Shown here: one piece after another, positions 33,050 to 63,824 of the stretch
How positions within the stretch are numbered: the stretch's first letter is position 1
How the letters are laid out: each line of letters starts with the position of its first letter
Assembly: GCA_037975125.1 (NCBI GenBank)
Contig: CM075850.1
Span: forward strand, 66,864,390 to 66,928,389
Source: Latrodectus hesperus
Taxonomy: Eukaryota; Arthropoda; Arachnida; Araneae; Theridiidae
Direction: 5' to 3'
DNA length: 64,000 nucleotides
Notes under the pieces: generated by a model
Seen by the model: the letters and a program-made list of their open reading frames with translations, nothing else
The model's database searches: none
What the model was told of the DNA's origin: nothing
Translations under genes and position numbers: made by a program

Positions 33050-33722
33050 CACCAATGTTTAGATTATGGGATGAGGTGCTGAATTGTAGGCGCGTTAGAC
33101 ACAGTTCAGACTCGAGTCTAGATTCATACAGAGTTCAATTTAACATCCAGTATCGTGTCAACTTATGGAAATAGTTCCAAGAGACCAGATCTATTGAGAG
33201 AAAGTCTGGGTAAGGTTGTCCAAGAGTTACGACGACCGGAGACGATCGCCATTTCTCTATTCAAGTGACGCGTAACAGAGATACTACTGCTTCTCAGCTC
33301 TTTCGTGATTCAGCTCTCTTGTATTGGACCATAAGAATCCTAGTTTCAAGGATGAGTGTTTTAAAAAAACTTCATAAAAGAGGGTTATTTGCACCTTTGG
33401 GGCTGAAAACAGCGTTACTGAACGAGTGGGACCAATTGCTACAAGAAAACATAAACTATCTTATTTCAAGAATGAAATCATGCTGTGAGACCTGAATATC
33501 TAAGAGGAGACCATACTCCTTATTAACCCATTTTCCTGTTCTATTCTACAACTGCTGTTGCATGCCTTCCGATTCCAATGTATATTACACATGATCATGT
33601 GTCTGTTTTAGTGTTGTGCCTAATTATTTGTACTGTAATGTATTGATGCATGTACATATCGAATTTTATTACTGGAAACAGTTGACCAAATCTAAAAATT
33701 CTTTTAATTTTGAACACCAGTG
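33050..33722 (+). mobile_element. internally deleted Tc1-like transposon
   Basis: The right end reads TTTTGAACACCAGTG (inverted: CACTGGTGTTCAAAA), typical Tc1; a decayed counterpart may be CACCAATGTTTA at 33051. The coding content is a Tc1 transposase with its catalytic centre missing. Confidence 0.7.
33140..33495 (+). pseudogene. Tc1 transposase with the catalytic domain deleted
   Basis: The first part (to about 33400) holds ETRSIERKSG and MTRNRDTTASQLFRD ... LHKRGLFAP, the end of the DNA-binding region. It then jumps in frame to LKTALLNEWDQLLQENINYL, the C-terminal helix. The roughly 150 residues with all three catalytic acids are missing. Confidence 0.8.
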
Positions 33723-33725
33723 TTA

Positions 33726-34204
33726 ATAAATATCTGAGTTAAATAGTATTCTGAAGTACCCAGTTCAAGCTTTCTATAGCAGCTATTTTTCTCCTGGGCT
33801 ATATTTACTTGTGCCTAGTCTTTTTGCTTTAAATAAAGGTCTACATTTATTTGCTTGTGACAGATAAAAATAAATTAATAGTCATAAGAAAGATGACTAT
33901 TTACTTATTTTGATTTCTATTCAGGTTCTTATGAGACTATTTTGGGAAAATACGAGTGGGTTTATTATTATTTTAGAAAAATTTCTTAGAGTATTTTGAA
34001 CTAATAGTAGAAGCACAGATACAACACCCGCACTTCCGTAATTACACATTCTATAATTTTTGTGTTAAGTATTAATTGATCATCTTTGACTAACTTCTCA
34101 GTACTCTCTATCAATAGTTCAAAATGGTTGACGCCTATCCGCTACTAAGAGAATTTCATTACGAGAAAAGATCTACCGTCTGATCATTTCCCAGTAATTG
34201 ACAG
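33726..34204. other. AT-rich intergenic DNA
   Basis: Nothing recognised. Confidence 0.45.
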
Positions 34205-35700
34205 CCAAGTGGGTGGTGACGGAAATAATGCGTCAGCAAATGTCAATTGGAAAAGATTCACAGAAGATGTTAACAATATTCCATTCCCTTTAATTAAACT
34301 GGCTAACAATAAAGAAGAAATTAATAATAAAGTAAAATTCCTTACTTATATCATTACATCAGTTTTAAACAATTGCAAAATTATAAAAGATAACCCAAAC
34401 TCTTCCTGTCAACCCGATTCTATCACTCAGCTCATATGGGAGTGAAACTAAAGATTGTAAAATTTTACAACTGTCATAAAATCCATTCCATCAAAACTCA
34501 AATTAATTCACTTAAAAAGACCATCAATAAAGAAATAGTCAAACAGAACCACCAGTCTTGGAATAATTACCTACATAATTTAAACGTTGAGGATGGCTCT
34601 ACTGGGCCCTTTTCTTTTTAATATATTTATAAATGATATCCTATAAAACCCATAAACCATGCTCTGCCTTTTTGCTTTCTTACCGCCATTCTTGCAAATA
34701 ACATAAATCATCAAACCATCCATCATAACCTCTCTGAACACTTTTTTGAAATAGAAAATTGGCTGGCACTTTGGAAAATTAAATTAATGTAGCTAAATCG
34801 AAGGCTGTTTAATTTACGAGGAGGCGTAAAACCTGCTCAAACATTTGAATTGCTGGGACTAGTATCCCCTGGCGAAATAAGATCAGTTAAAGGGGGTCAA
34901 AATTGATAAGAGACTTCATGGAGACTGCATATAAACAACATAAAAGCAAAATTATTAGTGCCAATAGAAAATTGTTGTTATTGTTGCGCCAGCATGATTT
35001 CCTGTACCATGCCCTGAGTTGGGCTCAACCACTTAAATAGAAGCAGCCTGGTGGAGTCTTCGTGATTTGAAGCAGGCACCAAGCAGAAGACCCACAATAT
35101 TTGGCCTGCCACACTCAGAGGTATCATTTCATTTGGAAGACATAGTGACCAAGCCTAGTTTTAACGTGTTCCAGCTGCCTTTAGCGAAAACTTCGGATGT
35201 TCTGTTAAGCAAGGGCTCGAACTCACTACCTTCCGGTGAGGAGAACGCCGCCCTAATTAACCAGGCCACTAAGGCCCCAATGAAACATTATATCCATTCT
35301 TATTTCGTAATTTTATATCAATGGAAAATAAATTTTTAATTTATAAAGCCTATCTAAGGCCCATCACAATTTATGCAACACCGATTTGGGGTGGTGCATG
35401 CATATCAAACATTGCTACATTAGAAAGAGGGCAAAATAAAATTCTTCGAACTTATTTCTAAAGCAAGAGCTCTACTTCAGGAATCATCTGATTAGGAAAA
35501 CCCTGAGTATGCTTTCCTTAACGGGCTACACCAAACACATTGCGTTTTGATTTTACAGCTAACTCTATAATTTAGAAAACTTGGAAATTCAAGCCATAGA
35601 AAACTATTACCAATACGACGTTATTAACTTCCATAGACCTAAGTTTGTTTTGCAAATGATTCCAACCATCAAGGGCTAGTGAGGTTAGCCCTAAAGGTAT
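34205..35700 (+). pseudogene. Jockey-like LINE ORF2 fragment interrupted by a SINE
   Basis: Frames at 34209-34621 give VNWKRFTEDVNNIPFP and KTQINSLKKTINKEI ... WNNYLHNLNVEDGS, the linker between endonuclease and reverse transcriptase. After an internal deletion, GPFLFNIFINDIL and a decayed LFADD block (about 34610-34700) follow, then IENWLALWKIK. Past the SINE, FLIYKAYLRPITIYATPIWG (about 35335-35395) is the RT thumb region. Multiple stops; non-functional. Confidence 0.8.
34971..35276 (-). repeat. tRNA-derived SINE, family C, inserted in the LINE
   Basis: On the minus strand it begins GGGCCTTAGTGGCCTGGTTA (A box) with B box GAGTTCGAGCCC and ends in a CAA/TAA-rich tail (CAATAACAACAAT). Imperfect duplications CCAATAGAAA and CCAATGAAAC flank it. 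LINE coding similarity resumes on the far side. Confidence 0.85.
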
Positions 35701-36465
35701 GTTCATCATGCAGATCATATATCAGGGAATACTTATATTTACGAGGATTTTCACTAATCTCAAATATGAACTGTAAGTATTAGAGCAAATAATTTTATAT
35801 TTGAAAAGAGATTAACGGCAATCAGATTGAATCAGCTAGACATTTCATCCCCATATCTTGGACCGGCGGGAAAAGATTTCCATTTTGCTATTTCTATCTA
35901 TCAATGTCTCCAAATCTCTTTTGCAATTTTTTGATAAATAATCATTTTTAAAAGTTATTATAAATTTTCTGCATAAAATGCGAGTGAAGCTTATGATAGC
36001 TTATGATTATGCTCTTAAATATGCATTTTTATTTTGTCTGCAAATGATGTATTTTGATACCCTCTCGTCAATTTGTAGATATCAGTTTTGTTGAATACAT
36101 CTTTTATTCAACAATATAGTTAAATTTCATTTAGATCAGTTTATTTTAAACATATATCTTCTCAATTTTTGAATTTTTTGTTTAGATTTTGAGAATTTTG
36201 TGATTTACTATGTAATAAATTTCTCACATGATAATAATTTTTAGATTTCTAAAAAAGTTTTTTTTACATGAATTTCATTGTAAAGAATTTATTTTAATAC
36301 ATTGCCTAAAAGTTTTGAAAAGATAATATTTCGAAATACAGAAAGTTTGTCTTTTAACTTGCACACTCTATCGACAGATGCCGATTAATCTCCACAAGTT
36401 AAATAAGTAGATAAATCAAGGTAAGTTGATAAATCAAATTAAATGCTTAAATATTGAAAAATGAA
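35701..36465. other. AT-rich intergenic DNA
   Basis: Possibly some further LINE 3' sequence near 35810-35940; otherwise nothing recognised. Confidence 0.4.
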
Positions 36466-36470
36466 AACAG

Positions 36471-36779
36471 TGTAACAACCAATCGCCAGAGAAGCGAGTG
36501 ACGTCACCCATGTGACTGCTTGCGTTATTATGTAATCTAAAACCTTTTTTGTCAGTATGCATCCGGCACTCGCCGAGCAATGTTTTGATTTAGTGAAGAA
36601 ATAAATATATTTGAACTTCTGTTTTTCAAATTCATTATTGATAATTTCTGTCTTCAATTTAAATATCGCGTAGATATTTCGGCCCATAATTTTATTATGT
36701 TACGTTGAAAAGAATTCCATTTTTATACATGATCGAGAAATCGAATTCGGAATTATTCAAATAAAAACGAAACGTAATA
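36471..36779 (+). repeat. BEL/Pao 5' LTR
   Basis: Starts TGTAACAACC. Its last two bases are TA where the right LTR has CA. Confidence 0.94.
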
Positions 36780-36783
36780 TAAG

Positions 36784-36801
36784 TGGCGCCCAACGTGGGG
36801 C
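36784..36801 (+). other. primer binding site of the BEL/Pao element
   Basis: TGGCGCCCAACGTGGGGC, complementary to a tRNA 3' end, as used by many BEL and gypsy elements; placed 4 bases after the LTR. Confidence 0.88.
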
Positions 36802-36832
36802 CTGAAGATTGAAATTAAAGTTATATTGAAGA

Positions 36833-39800
36833 ATGGATTTGTTGAAACAGAAACGAAAAGGGCTTCGAGCATCCTTTACAGTCTGCGGGAATAAAATTCA
36901 AGAAGAATTCCTGAAACCAGAAGTAGATAAGAATGTTATTTCGGTTTTATCCGCGCAGTTAGAAGACAAATTTCAAAGATTAGAAGTTTCTCAACAAGAA
37001 GTAGAAAACGAAATTTTAACTTCAAAAGATGCGGAACGGTTATATGAAGAAGATTTCATTATAGCAGAAGAATATCGTGATAGATATATTGAACTTTTTG
37101 AAAAATGCCGTAAAGTAACTATGAAAACGGAAGTCTCTCAAGATACCTCAAATAAGAAACAATTCAAGCTCCCGAAGTTAGAACTAAAGCGATTTTCCGG
37201 TGAGACTCGAGAATGGCTTGGTTTTTGGAGTCAGTTCTCCAAAATTGATTATGATGAGAGAATTCCACCAGAAGACAAGTTCCAGTATTTGCTACAGGCA
37301 ATAGTGCCAGAATCGAAAGCAGCAAGATTAGTGGAAAGCTTCCCGCCGACAGCGGATAACTATCCCAAAGTCATAGAACAGTTACAGGATCGCTTCGGGC
37401 GGAGTGATCTACTTGTACAAGTTTACGTCAGAGACTTGTTAACTATGGTAATGAGAAATGCCTCTTCAAACCGAACTAAAACGGATTTAGCTGTTCTTTA
37501 CGATGAACTGGAATCAAAACTGCGCGCGCTGGACAGCCTAGGAAGAACCCAAGAAAAGTACGGGGACTTTTTAACTCCCCTTGTGGAATCGTGCTTGCCT
37601 GAGAGTGTCCTAATAGCTTGGGAAAGAAATAGAAGTACACTTGACGGAGGAGTACGTTCGTTAGAAAATTTGATGTCTTTTCTGAGACAAGAAGTTCAAG
37701 GACAAGAAATGGTTGTGCTCGCCCGTACCGGGTTTGGAGCTCCCCGAATCGACAAACACAAGGAATCCCGTGAAGGGAATATTACTACAGCTGCCGCCCT
37801 TGTAAGTACATCAGAGGCAGAAAATCAAGGTAAGAGGAATTTTGATTGTCTTTTTTGCAATAAGAAACACCCCAGCCAAGATTGTTTTGCTGCTAGAAAA
37901 ATGCATTTTGATCAAAAGATTAAAATTCTTAGTCAGAAAGGGGCCTGTTACTCCTGTTTGAGAACAGGACATACCTCTAAAAATTGCAGGGCTAAGGTGA
38001 AGTGTTTTCATTGTAATAAAAATCACTGTACTCTTATGTGTTATTCAGATAAGGAGAACAGTCCTGCCAGTAAAAACGAAACTGTATCTACAACTGTATT
38101 GTCAAATAATTCTAGAGTAGAAAATGTTTATTTAATGACTCTTGTTGTTAAAGTTATGAATCAAAAGAAACAGTGTTTAGTAAGAGCAGTCTTGGACACA
38201 GGATCCCAACGTTCTTACCTCAGTTCAGGAATAGTTAAACAATTAAAGTTAAAACCCAAAAGGTCATTATCTTTAATACATGGACTTTTTGGCGGTCAAG
38301 AAACGAAACCCTGTTCTCATGAAGTATACGATGTGAAAATTGCTAGTTTGAAAAATGATTTTTCTTGTAAAATTGAGGTTTTATCTGAAAACAAAATTTG
38401 TGGTTTTGTTCCTAAACTGACTGATATGATGACTATTCATGAACTGAAAGAAAAAGGGATTATATTGAGTGATTTCGAAATCCCTAATTATGATATAAAT
38501 CTTTTGATTGGATCCGATGTGGCAGGAATGTTGTTAACTGGCCATTCTGTGAAGTTAGAATCAAGTCTAGTTGCTATTGAAACCCGGCTGGGGTATACTG
38601 TTATTGGAAAGCAGAAATTAAATGATAATTATGATGTAAATAATGACTCTGTTTTATGTGCTTTATCTTTGCATGCTAATAATTTATCTGTTAGTGAATT
38701 TTGGAATCTAGAAAATCTTGGTATATTAGATCCTTCTGAAAACAGAAACATAAATATTGTACACTCTGAGTTATTAAAAGATTTTCAAGAGGGTTTGGAA
38801 ATACTCCCTTCTGGTAGATACCAGTTAGGTTTGCCTTTTAAAACAGATACTTCAAGTTTGCCCGATAACAAGGAACTAACTTGGAATAGACACCAAAAAA
38901 TGTGTAAACGATCTAAAGATAAAAAATTAATTAAGGATTACGAAATGGTGTTTAAGGAATGGGAGTGTCTTGATATAATTGAAAGGGTACCCCAAAATGA
39001 AATTATAAGCGACAGGCAGTGTCACTATTTACCACATAGGCCTATAGTCAAAAACGAAAGCACTACTACAAAATTAAGACCAGTCTTTGATGCCTCTAGT
39101 GGCAAGCCGTCCTTGAATGAACTTTTATATAAAGGGCCAAATCTCATTGAATTAATCCCAGACCTGATTGACCGATTTGGTTCATATCCCATTGGCCTGT
39201 CTGCAGATATCGAAAAGGCTTTTTTGCAATTGTCTATTGCTCCAAGGTACAGAGACTTTTTAGGCTTTTTCTATCCATGCGAAGATGAAATGGTCATTTA
39301 TAGACACAGTAGAGTAGTTTTTGGGGTTACTTCCAGCCCTTTTCTCTTAGCAACATCCATCTCCCGTTTGCTTAACAACACCTTTGTAGAAAACAACGAA
39401 ATAATTGAAAAATTAAGAAAATCATTTTGCGTAGACAATTGTCTTTCTGGTGTTTTCAATATCAAAGAACAAGAGCATTTTATTTTAACAGCTATAGAAG
39501 TACTTTCACGTGGATGCTTCAACTTGCGAGGGTGGGAGAGCAATGTCAAGTGTAAATACATTACGAAAAGTTCTGGCACTACCAATGTTTTGGGAATTTT
39601 ATGGAATTTGGACCGTGATACTTTGAAATGTAACTGTGATATTAAGGTTGATCCTTTTGTTTTAGAAGTAGGTGGGAAAATAACTAAGAGAGTAATTTTG
39701 GCTACGATTCAGAAGATTTTTGATCCCATTGGTTTATTGTCAGCGGCAATTTTACCCATAAAAATTAAATTGCAAGACATGTGGAAATTAAAACTATCCT

Positions 39801-40789
39801 GGGACTCTCCTTTACCCACTGAAGATCAGAATAGCTTTAAAAGATGGATTAATGATCTACATTTACTAAATAATGTTGAAATAGCCTGCTATACAGAAAT
39901 TAATGATTCGACACAAATGCATGTCAAAGTAGCTTATGCCGCTTGTGTTTTCCTTAGAGCTATCACTTCCAATGAAGTAAAAATTTGTCTTTTAAGAGCT
40001 AAACCACGAGTAGCTTCTTTAAAACCCTTCACCATCCCAAGATTGGAGTTATTATCCTGCGCTATTGGAGTAAGATTAGCTCATTCGATCAAAACAGCCC
40101 TCCAACGTATTTCTTGGAAATTCAACCCTCCAACCGCGAGTTGGTGGGGTGGTTTTTGGGAAAAACTGATTAGAGTGGTTAAAGATCTTCTTAAAAGTAC
40201 CCTCGAAAAGACTGTTTTTACATATGAAGAATTACTTACAGTACTCTCAGATTGTGAATCTGTTATAAATGCACGTCCACTCACATATCTTTCAGAGGAC
40301 GTTGAAGATCTAAAGCCTATAACACCAGCCATGATCATGTTAAACAATCCCAAGATAAAGAGTGTAACCACAAATATTGATGAAATTGAAGCCAAGCATT
40401 TTCGAATCAGAATTAAACATCGAGCCAAAGTAACTGAGCAGTTAAAGCTGCGTTTTCGAAAGGAATACCTTGGTCAACTTATACAGCGTCTAAACAGAAG
40501 GTGTTCAACTCCAAAAATACAAGTTGGAGAAATCGTGTTAATCGGAGACGACAATAAAAAACATTTGAACTGGCCTCTTGCTAAAGTCATGCAGTTGATT
40601 CCTGGCAAAGATGATATCGCCAGAACTGTGAAATTGAAAACACAATCCGGTGTTTTAGTGCGACCTATACAGAGGATTTTTCCCCTAGAGATTTCAGCAA
40701 CTACTGATAAAGAGGATGTCCCAACTACATCAAATGTGAGAACAGATTCCTTTTCAGATGCTGAAGGAAATGATTTGTCACCGGTATAA
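36833..40789 (+). CDS. BEL/Pao Gag-Pol polyprotein with in-frame deletion of RNase H/integrase centre
   Basis: 1318 codons in one frame. Gag-like DUF1759 region at about 110-235 (LKRFSGETREWLGFWSQFSK), zinc-knuckle cluster at about 338-405 (CYSCLRTGHTSKNC), aspartic protease DUF1758 with LDTGSQRSYL at about 453, reverse transcriptase from about 750 (FDASSG, SADIEKAFLQL), catalytic box FCVDN at about 866, then the Pao-specific region to RLELLSCAIGVRLAHSIKTAL (about 1088). At that point the frame jumps to WKFNPPTASWWGGFWEKLIR, the C-terminal end of the integrase core. Most of RNase H, the integrase zinc finger and the first two integrase Asp residues are missing, roughly 400 residues compared with full BEL proteins (family knowledge). 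Not expected to transpose alone. Confidence 0.93.
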   Translation: MDLLKQKRKGLRASFTVCGNKIQEEFLKPEVDKNVISVLSAQLEDKFQRLEVSQQEVENEILTSKDAERLYEEDFIIAEEYRDRYIELFEKCRKVTMKTEVSQDTSNKKQFKLPKLELKRFSGETREWLGFWSQFSKIDYDERIPPEDKFQYLLQAIVPESKAARLVESFPPTADNYPKVIEQLQDRFGRSDLLVQVYVRDLLTMVMRNASSNRTKTDLAVLYDELESKLRALDSLGRTQEKYGDFLTPLVESCLPESVLIAWERNRSTLDGGVRSLENLMSFLRQEVQGQEMVVLARTGFGAPRIDKHKESREGNITTAAALVSTSEAENQGKRNFDCLFCNKKHPSQDCFAARKMHFDQKIKILSQKGACYSCLRTGHTSKNCRAKVKCFHCNKNHCTLMCYSDKENSPASKNETVSTTVLSNNSRVENVYLMTLVVKVMNQKKQCLVRAVLDTGSQRSYLSSGIVKQLKLKPKRSLSLIHGLFGGQETKPCSHEVYDVKIASLKNDFSCKIEVLSENKICGFVPKLTDMMTIHELKEKGIILSDFEIPNYDINLLIGSDVAGMLLTGHSVKLESSLVAIETRLGYTVIGKQKLNDNYDVNNDSVLCALSLHANNLSVSEFWNLENLGILDPSENRNINIVHSELLKDFQEGLEILPSGRYQLGLPFKTDTSSLPDNKELTWNRHQKMCKRSKDKKLIKDYEMVFKEWECLDIIERVPQNEIISDRQCHYLPHRPIVKNESTTTKLRPVFDASSGKPSLNELLYKGPNLIELIPDLIDRFGSYPIGLSADIEKAFLQLSIAPRYRDFLGFFYPCEDEMVIYRHSRVVFGVTSSPFLLATSISRLLNNTFVENNEIIEKLRKSFCVDNCLSGVFNIKEQEHFILTAIEVLSRGCFNLRGWESNVKCKYITKSSGTTNVLGILWNLDRDTLKCNCDIKVDPFVLEVGGKITKRVILATIQKIFDPIGLLSAAILPIKIKLQDMWKLKLSWDSPLPTEDQNSFKRWINDLHLLNNVEIACYTEINDSTQMHVKVAYAACVFLRAITSNEVKICLLRAKPRVASLKPFTIPRLELLSCAIGVRLAHSIKTALQRISWKFNPPTASWWGGFWEKLIRVVKDLLKSTLEKTVFTYEELLTVLSDCESVINARPLTYLSEDVEDLKPITPAMIMLNNPKIKSVTTNIDEIEAKHFRIRIKHRAKVTEQLKLRFRKEYLGQLIQRLNRRCSTPKIQVGEIVLIGDDNKKHLNWPLAKVMQLIPGKDDIARTVKLKTQSGVLVRPIQRIFPLEISATTDKEDVPTTSNVRTDSFSDAEGNDLSPV

Positions 40790-40903
40790 GAAAATGACAT
40801 TTCAAGTGATTCTCTAAGAACAATTTTGCTCAGTGATAAGGACTTAACAAAAACAACCAGAACTGGACGATTAGTGAAAATTCCTCAAAAACTAAATCTG
40901 TAA
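40787..40903 (+). pseudogene. C-terminal tail of BEL polyprotein beyond a premature TAA
   Basis: The TAA at 40787-40789 is followed in the same frame by 37 open codons ending in TAA at 40901-40903. They include a Lys/Arg-rich TTRTGRLVKIPQKLNL, the kind of basic tail that ends many BEL polyproteins. The first stop therefore looks like a single point mutation. Confidence 0.7.
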
Positions 40904-40977
40904 TCTTATAATTATGACTAACTTTTTTCTTTTTCATTTAGGTTTTGTTTTCTCCCGAAACAAAAGGTGGGAGGATA

Positions 40978-41289
40978 TGTAACAACCAATCGCCAGAGAA
41001 GCGAGTGACGTCACCCATGTGACTGCTTGCGTTATTATGTAATCTAAAACCTTTTTTTTTGTCAGTATGCATCCGGCACTCGCCGAGCAATGTTTTGATT
41101 TAGTGAAGAAATAAATATATTTGAACTTCTGTTTTTCAAATTCATAATTGATAATTTCTGTCTTCAATTTAAATATCGCGTAGATATTTCGGCCCATAAT
41201 TTTATTATGTTACGTTGAAAAGAATTCCATTTTTATACATGATCGAGAAATCGAATTCGGAATTATTCAAATAAAAACGAAACGTAACA
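40978..41289 (+). repeat. BEL/Pao 3' LTR
   Basis: Direct repeat of 36471-36779, ending in CA and followed by AACAG. Confidence 0.95.
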
Positions 41290-41294
41290 AACAG

Positions 41295-44200
41295 ACTTTA
41301 ATAAATAGTGAAGTAATATCGATACTGAAATATTTCAATCTATATTGTATCGATCAACACCATGCGGTTTTGTTTTGTTTTGATTACTAGATAGAGATCG
41401 AGACATTGAGTGTTATTTGTTTTTAAACGCCAATGCACATTGGCTAAAGATCATTTTGAAAATATGGCAGCTTATATATTCTTCATCATTTTAAAAAAAC
41501 TTTTATGATATTTGATTCGATTTAAAATTTTTCTTATGAATTAAAATAATCAAACTAAATAATGGTATGTATTACGTAAAATTTGAATTCTATAATTTCG
41601 ATATACGAAATTTGGTACATTGCACTGAATAGTTAATAATTCAAGATATTCTTGAAAATTTTTCTCCTAATATTACCTTTTCTTTCTAATAAAAAACGTC
41701 TATTACGCATTTTAAAATTTTTAGTCAAATTTCAAAAATTTCTGATATTTAACAGATATTTTTAAATATTATGATTTTTATTGTGTTGCAAATAATGCAA
41801 GAAAACACACATTTTGGAAAAAATCAGTAAATATAAAATAATGATAAGTAATTAATAATTAATAACTTCATTTGTTATTTGTACATTGAATCCTAAGTGA
41901 ACACAAATGTCATTCATGTTAATAAAGAATCATTTGATAGTAATCAATGAAATAAATGTTTGATTATGTCATGTTTAGCCATTCCCAAGATAAAAGGGAT
42001 TCTTGTATTGTTAATTAGAAGATAGAAAAGATTATTAATATACTTAATTAGAATTTTTTTTTTAAATTATCTATATTTTGACCCAGTTCATATCTAGAAA
42101 TGTGATCTAAGGCCACATCCATTATGTTTTGCAAAACCTATCTCAACATTAAGTGAATGCATTATAACTTTTCAAATATATATCTATTTTAAGAAAGGAG
42201 ACACAAGCCTTTGAGTTCCCTTTCTAATGCATATTTAAGGTATTAATTTCTGAAGAAAGATTTTATTAATGTATTACTAATAATATTTATGTTTTTTATT
42301 TTCATAACTAAAACGTTCTAAGCGGATGTTGTCAGATTATTTATTTCTTTGCTCTATGAATAACTTATCTTGATCAGGCTTTGAACATCATTTTGATTAA
42401 AATATAAATTATATATTTTAAATTCTATAATACTTATCAAATATGTTCATCGTAGTTTGTAATTTAACTCCATTATTTTACAACATAGTGAAACATTTAA
42501 GGATTATTTGATAATAGCCACAATTTTTTTATGAATTTGAATGATAATTCTGTTGTAAATCTAAAACTATCCTTAATATTATTTTTATTTTAAAATATTA
42601 ATTTCATTTGATATTAAAAATGATAAATTTAAAGCATAGTTTTTTTTCATAATAAAATTTATTTATAATAATTTACAAATTTTATCATAATTTACAAATT
42701 TTATCACAAATTTTGAACCTAGAATCCATAACCTATTATATTTTTTTTACTAGTGGGAAGGCCATGATATAACCATGTAATTTTGAATTTAGTGTATAGC
42801 AAGTATAAAATTATAAATCATAATTTTTCTAAAATTTCATTATTTTAGCAAACCTTTTTGTTATGAAAAATTCATAGATACAAATAAATTTAATGCTAAA
42901 ACTTTTTTTTTTTAATTTCAAACATTGTGATCCATACAATGCTTATATTTACTTTTCATTAAAATTGAAAACTTATAAATATTGACAAATGAAATGAAAT
43001 GCTACTTTCCTCTTAAATTTTTAGAAACATTTTATGGAATTAGGATGAAAAAAAATTTAAAAAATTAAGAAAAGAACCATAAGAAGTGAATCAGTCTTAA
43101 GTTTTTGTTACTATATATAAAAAAATTTGAAAATAATGCTAAAAGTTAAAAAAAGATACCCACTATAAACTTTTCTTAAGGTTTTTTACTATAAACTAGA
43201 AAATATTTTAATATTTCTATAGTTGAGACGGATTGAAAAATGCTTGTAAAGTACTGAAAATATTTTAAATTTTCACTGGTTGATTAAATATACATTCCTT
43301 GAACTTGCAAATTGTACATTAGGAACTACTGATAAATAAAATAATATCCTTAAGTTCTGATTTGATATTTTATCATTGATAGCACAACAGCTGAAAGATT
43401 TTGTCTGAATTTTTAACGACTATTATATTTTACCCTGCTTATTTTTCCTATATAGTATGCTATATTCACTTGTTGCCAAGAAGGAAATCCAAGATACTCT
43501 TAAATACTAACCAGATATTTTATCTATTAATTAGTCACCAGAATCCACAATTAGCATATCTTTGCTCCATATACTTTTGTATATAGAGTGCAATTAGAAA
43601 ATTATTCCATATGTATTAGAATTTCTAAAGTTTGGTTTAAGTTTAAGGCTTTAGTAAATATTTAGAAACTGCAGTGTAAATTGTTTAATACTAAAATTAA
43701 GTCAACTAATATTGAATATGAATGAAGTAAATTATAATAACAGATTAATTTATTTTTATGGTGTATAAAAAGGGGAATTTAAAAAAAATTCAACTGAAAA
43801 AATCATGCTATATTAACAAACAAAATTGTATTTGAAATTGTTTTTTTGCAATTATTGTTAAAGGATATTTGTTATTCACTTTAAATATTAAAATTTTGTG
43901 TAGTATTTTGAAATGTATGCAATATCAAAGCATTAAAAACAACTATCCTTTACATATAATATTATTGAAAATATAATCTTGTTGGTCCTTATTATAATAG
44001 CCTTCATCTGTAGAAACAGTTCATGGAGAGATTAATTAAAGCAAATGATTGGAATAAAAATATATTATTTTCTGAAATACATTACTGGCCATTAAAATTG
44101 CTACACCAAGAAGGAATGCAAATAATAGTTGAAAGTAACCAAATGAAAGATAACCATAAATAAGAATTTTTTTTACAGAATTTAATGGACTAAATATTAT

Positions 44201-44884
44201 TGTAATATTCATTTTTCAATTTGAACATCATAAAAATAATGTTGATAATTATTAATTCAATATAGAATATGGAAGTTCAATTTGGCTTTTTGGTTTTTTT
44301 GAAAAGGACATTTTACTTCACTATTGAATGTGCATGGATAGGAAATGAAGTTGTAAATGAAAGTATGTGGAGATACAATGTAAAAAATTGGAGACAGAAA
44401 CAAAATAACATTCAAAATATTGTCTAGATTTATCATCATGTAGTCTTCTACCTTGCAAAATTCAGGAATTTAAAATCCTAACAAAAATAAGCCATTAATG
44501 CCATATTAAAAGTAGTAACGGAAGTATAGAAGCTTCAAATGAACTGCATGCTGGTAGTTCTAATATGGTGAAAATCTTAGTGCTTTGAAAACCAGGGCTA
44601 TGAAAATGAAGTACAACTCAAAATTCTTATGAAACTTAAGGTTTCATTATTAATATAAATATTTTAGACTGCTCATGTTTCACTTATTTAAAAGTTACCA
44701 AATAAAATTTAATTCCAAATAAAAATGCATTTATTTACAATATTGTTTCATTTGGACATTTATATTTACTGTAATAAATAAATTTTACTGCATAGTTGTT
44801 AATGTATGTATATTGTTATATGTATGATTTTTTTTAAAATTGATCGTATCTTTTTGTTTAAAAATTTTTTTTTTCATTTTAAAG
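41295..44884. other. AT-rich region upstream of the GPAT-like gene
   Basis: No transposon or coding sequence recognised in 3.6 kb. It probably contains the promoter and any 5' UTR exon of the GPAT-like gene, since the ATG at 44885 directly follows a strong acceptor-like sequence (T-rich tract then TTTTAAAG). Confidence 0.45.

Positions 44885-63824
<18,940 letters not shown>

Larger units (their letters stand above)
36471..41289 (+). mobile_element. BEL/Pao LTR retrotransposon, internally deleted, young
   Basis: LTRs of 309 bp (36471-36779) and 312 bp (40978-41289) enclose one long ORF; a 5-bp target duplication AACAG flanks the element (36466-36470, 41290-41294). The primer site TGGCGCCCAACGTGGGGC lies 4 bases inside the left LTR, and a polypurine tract AAAGGTGGGAGGATA precedes the right LTR. 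The LTRs differ by two substitutions and one 3-base T-tract indel. At 4819 bp it is shorter than complete BEL elements. Confidence 0.96.

Noticed and set aside
33035..33055. Start codon at 33055 for the THAP9-like frame
   Set aside because: The Met lies outside the terminal inverted repeat and 8-bp duplication, in flanking DNA.
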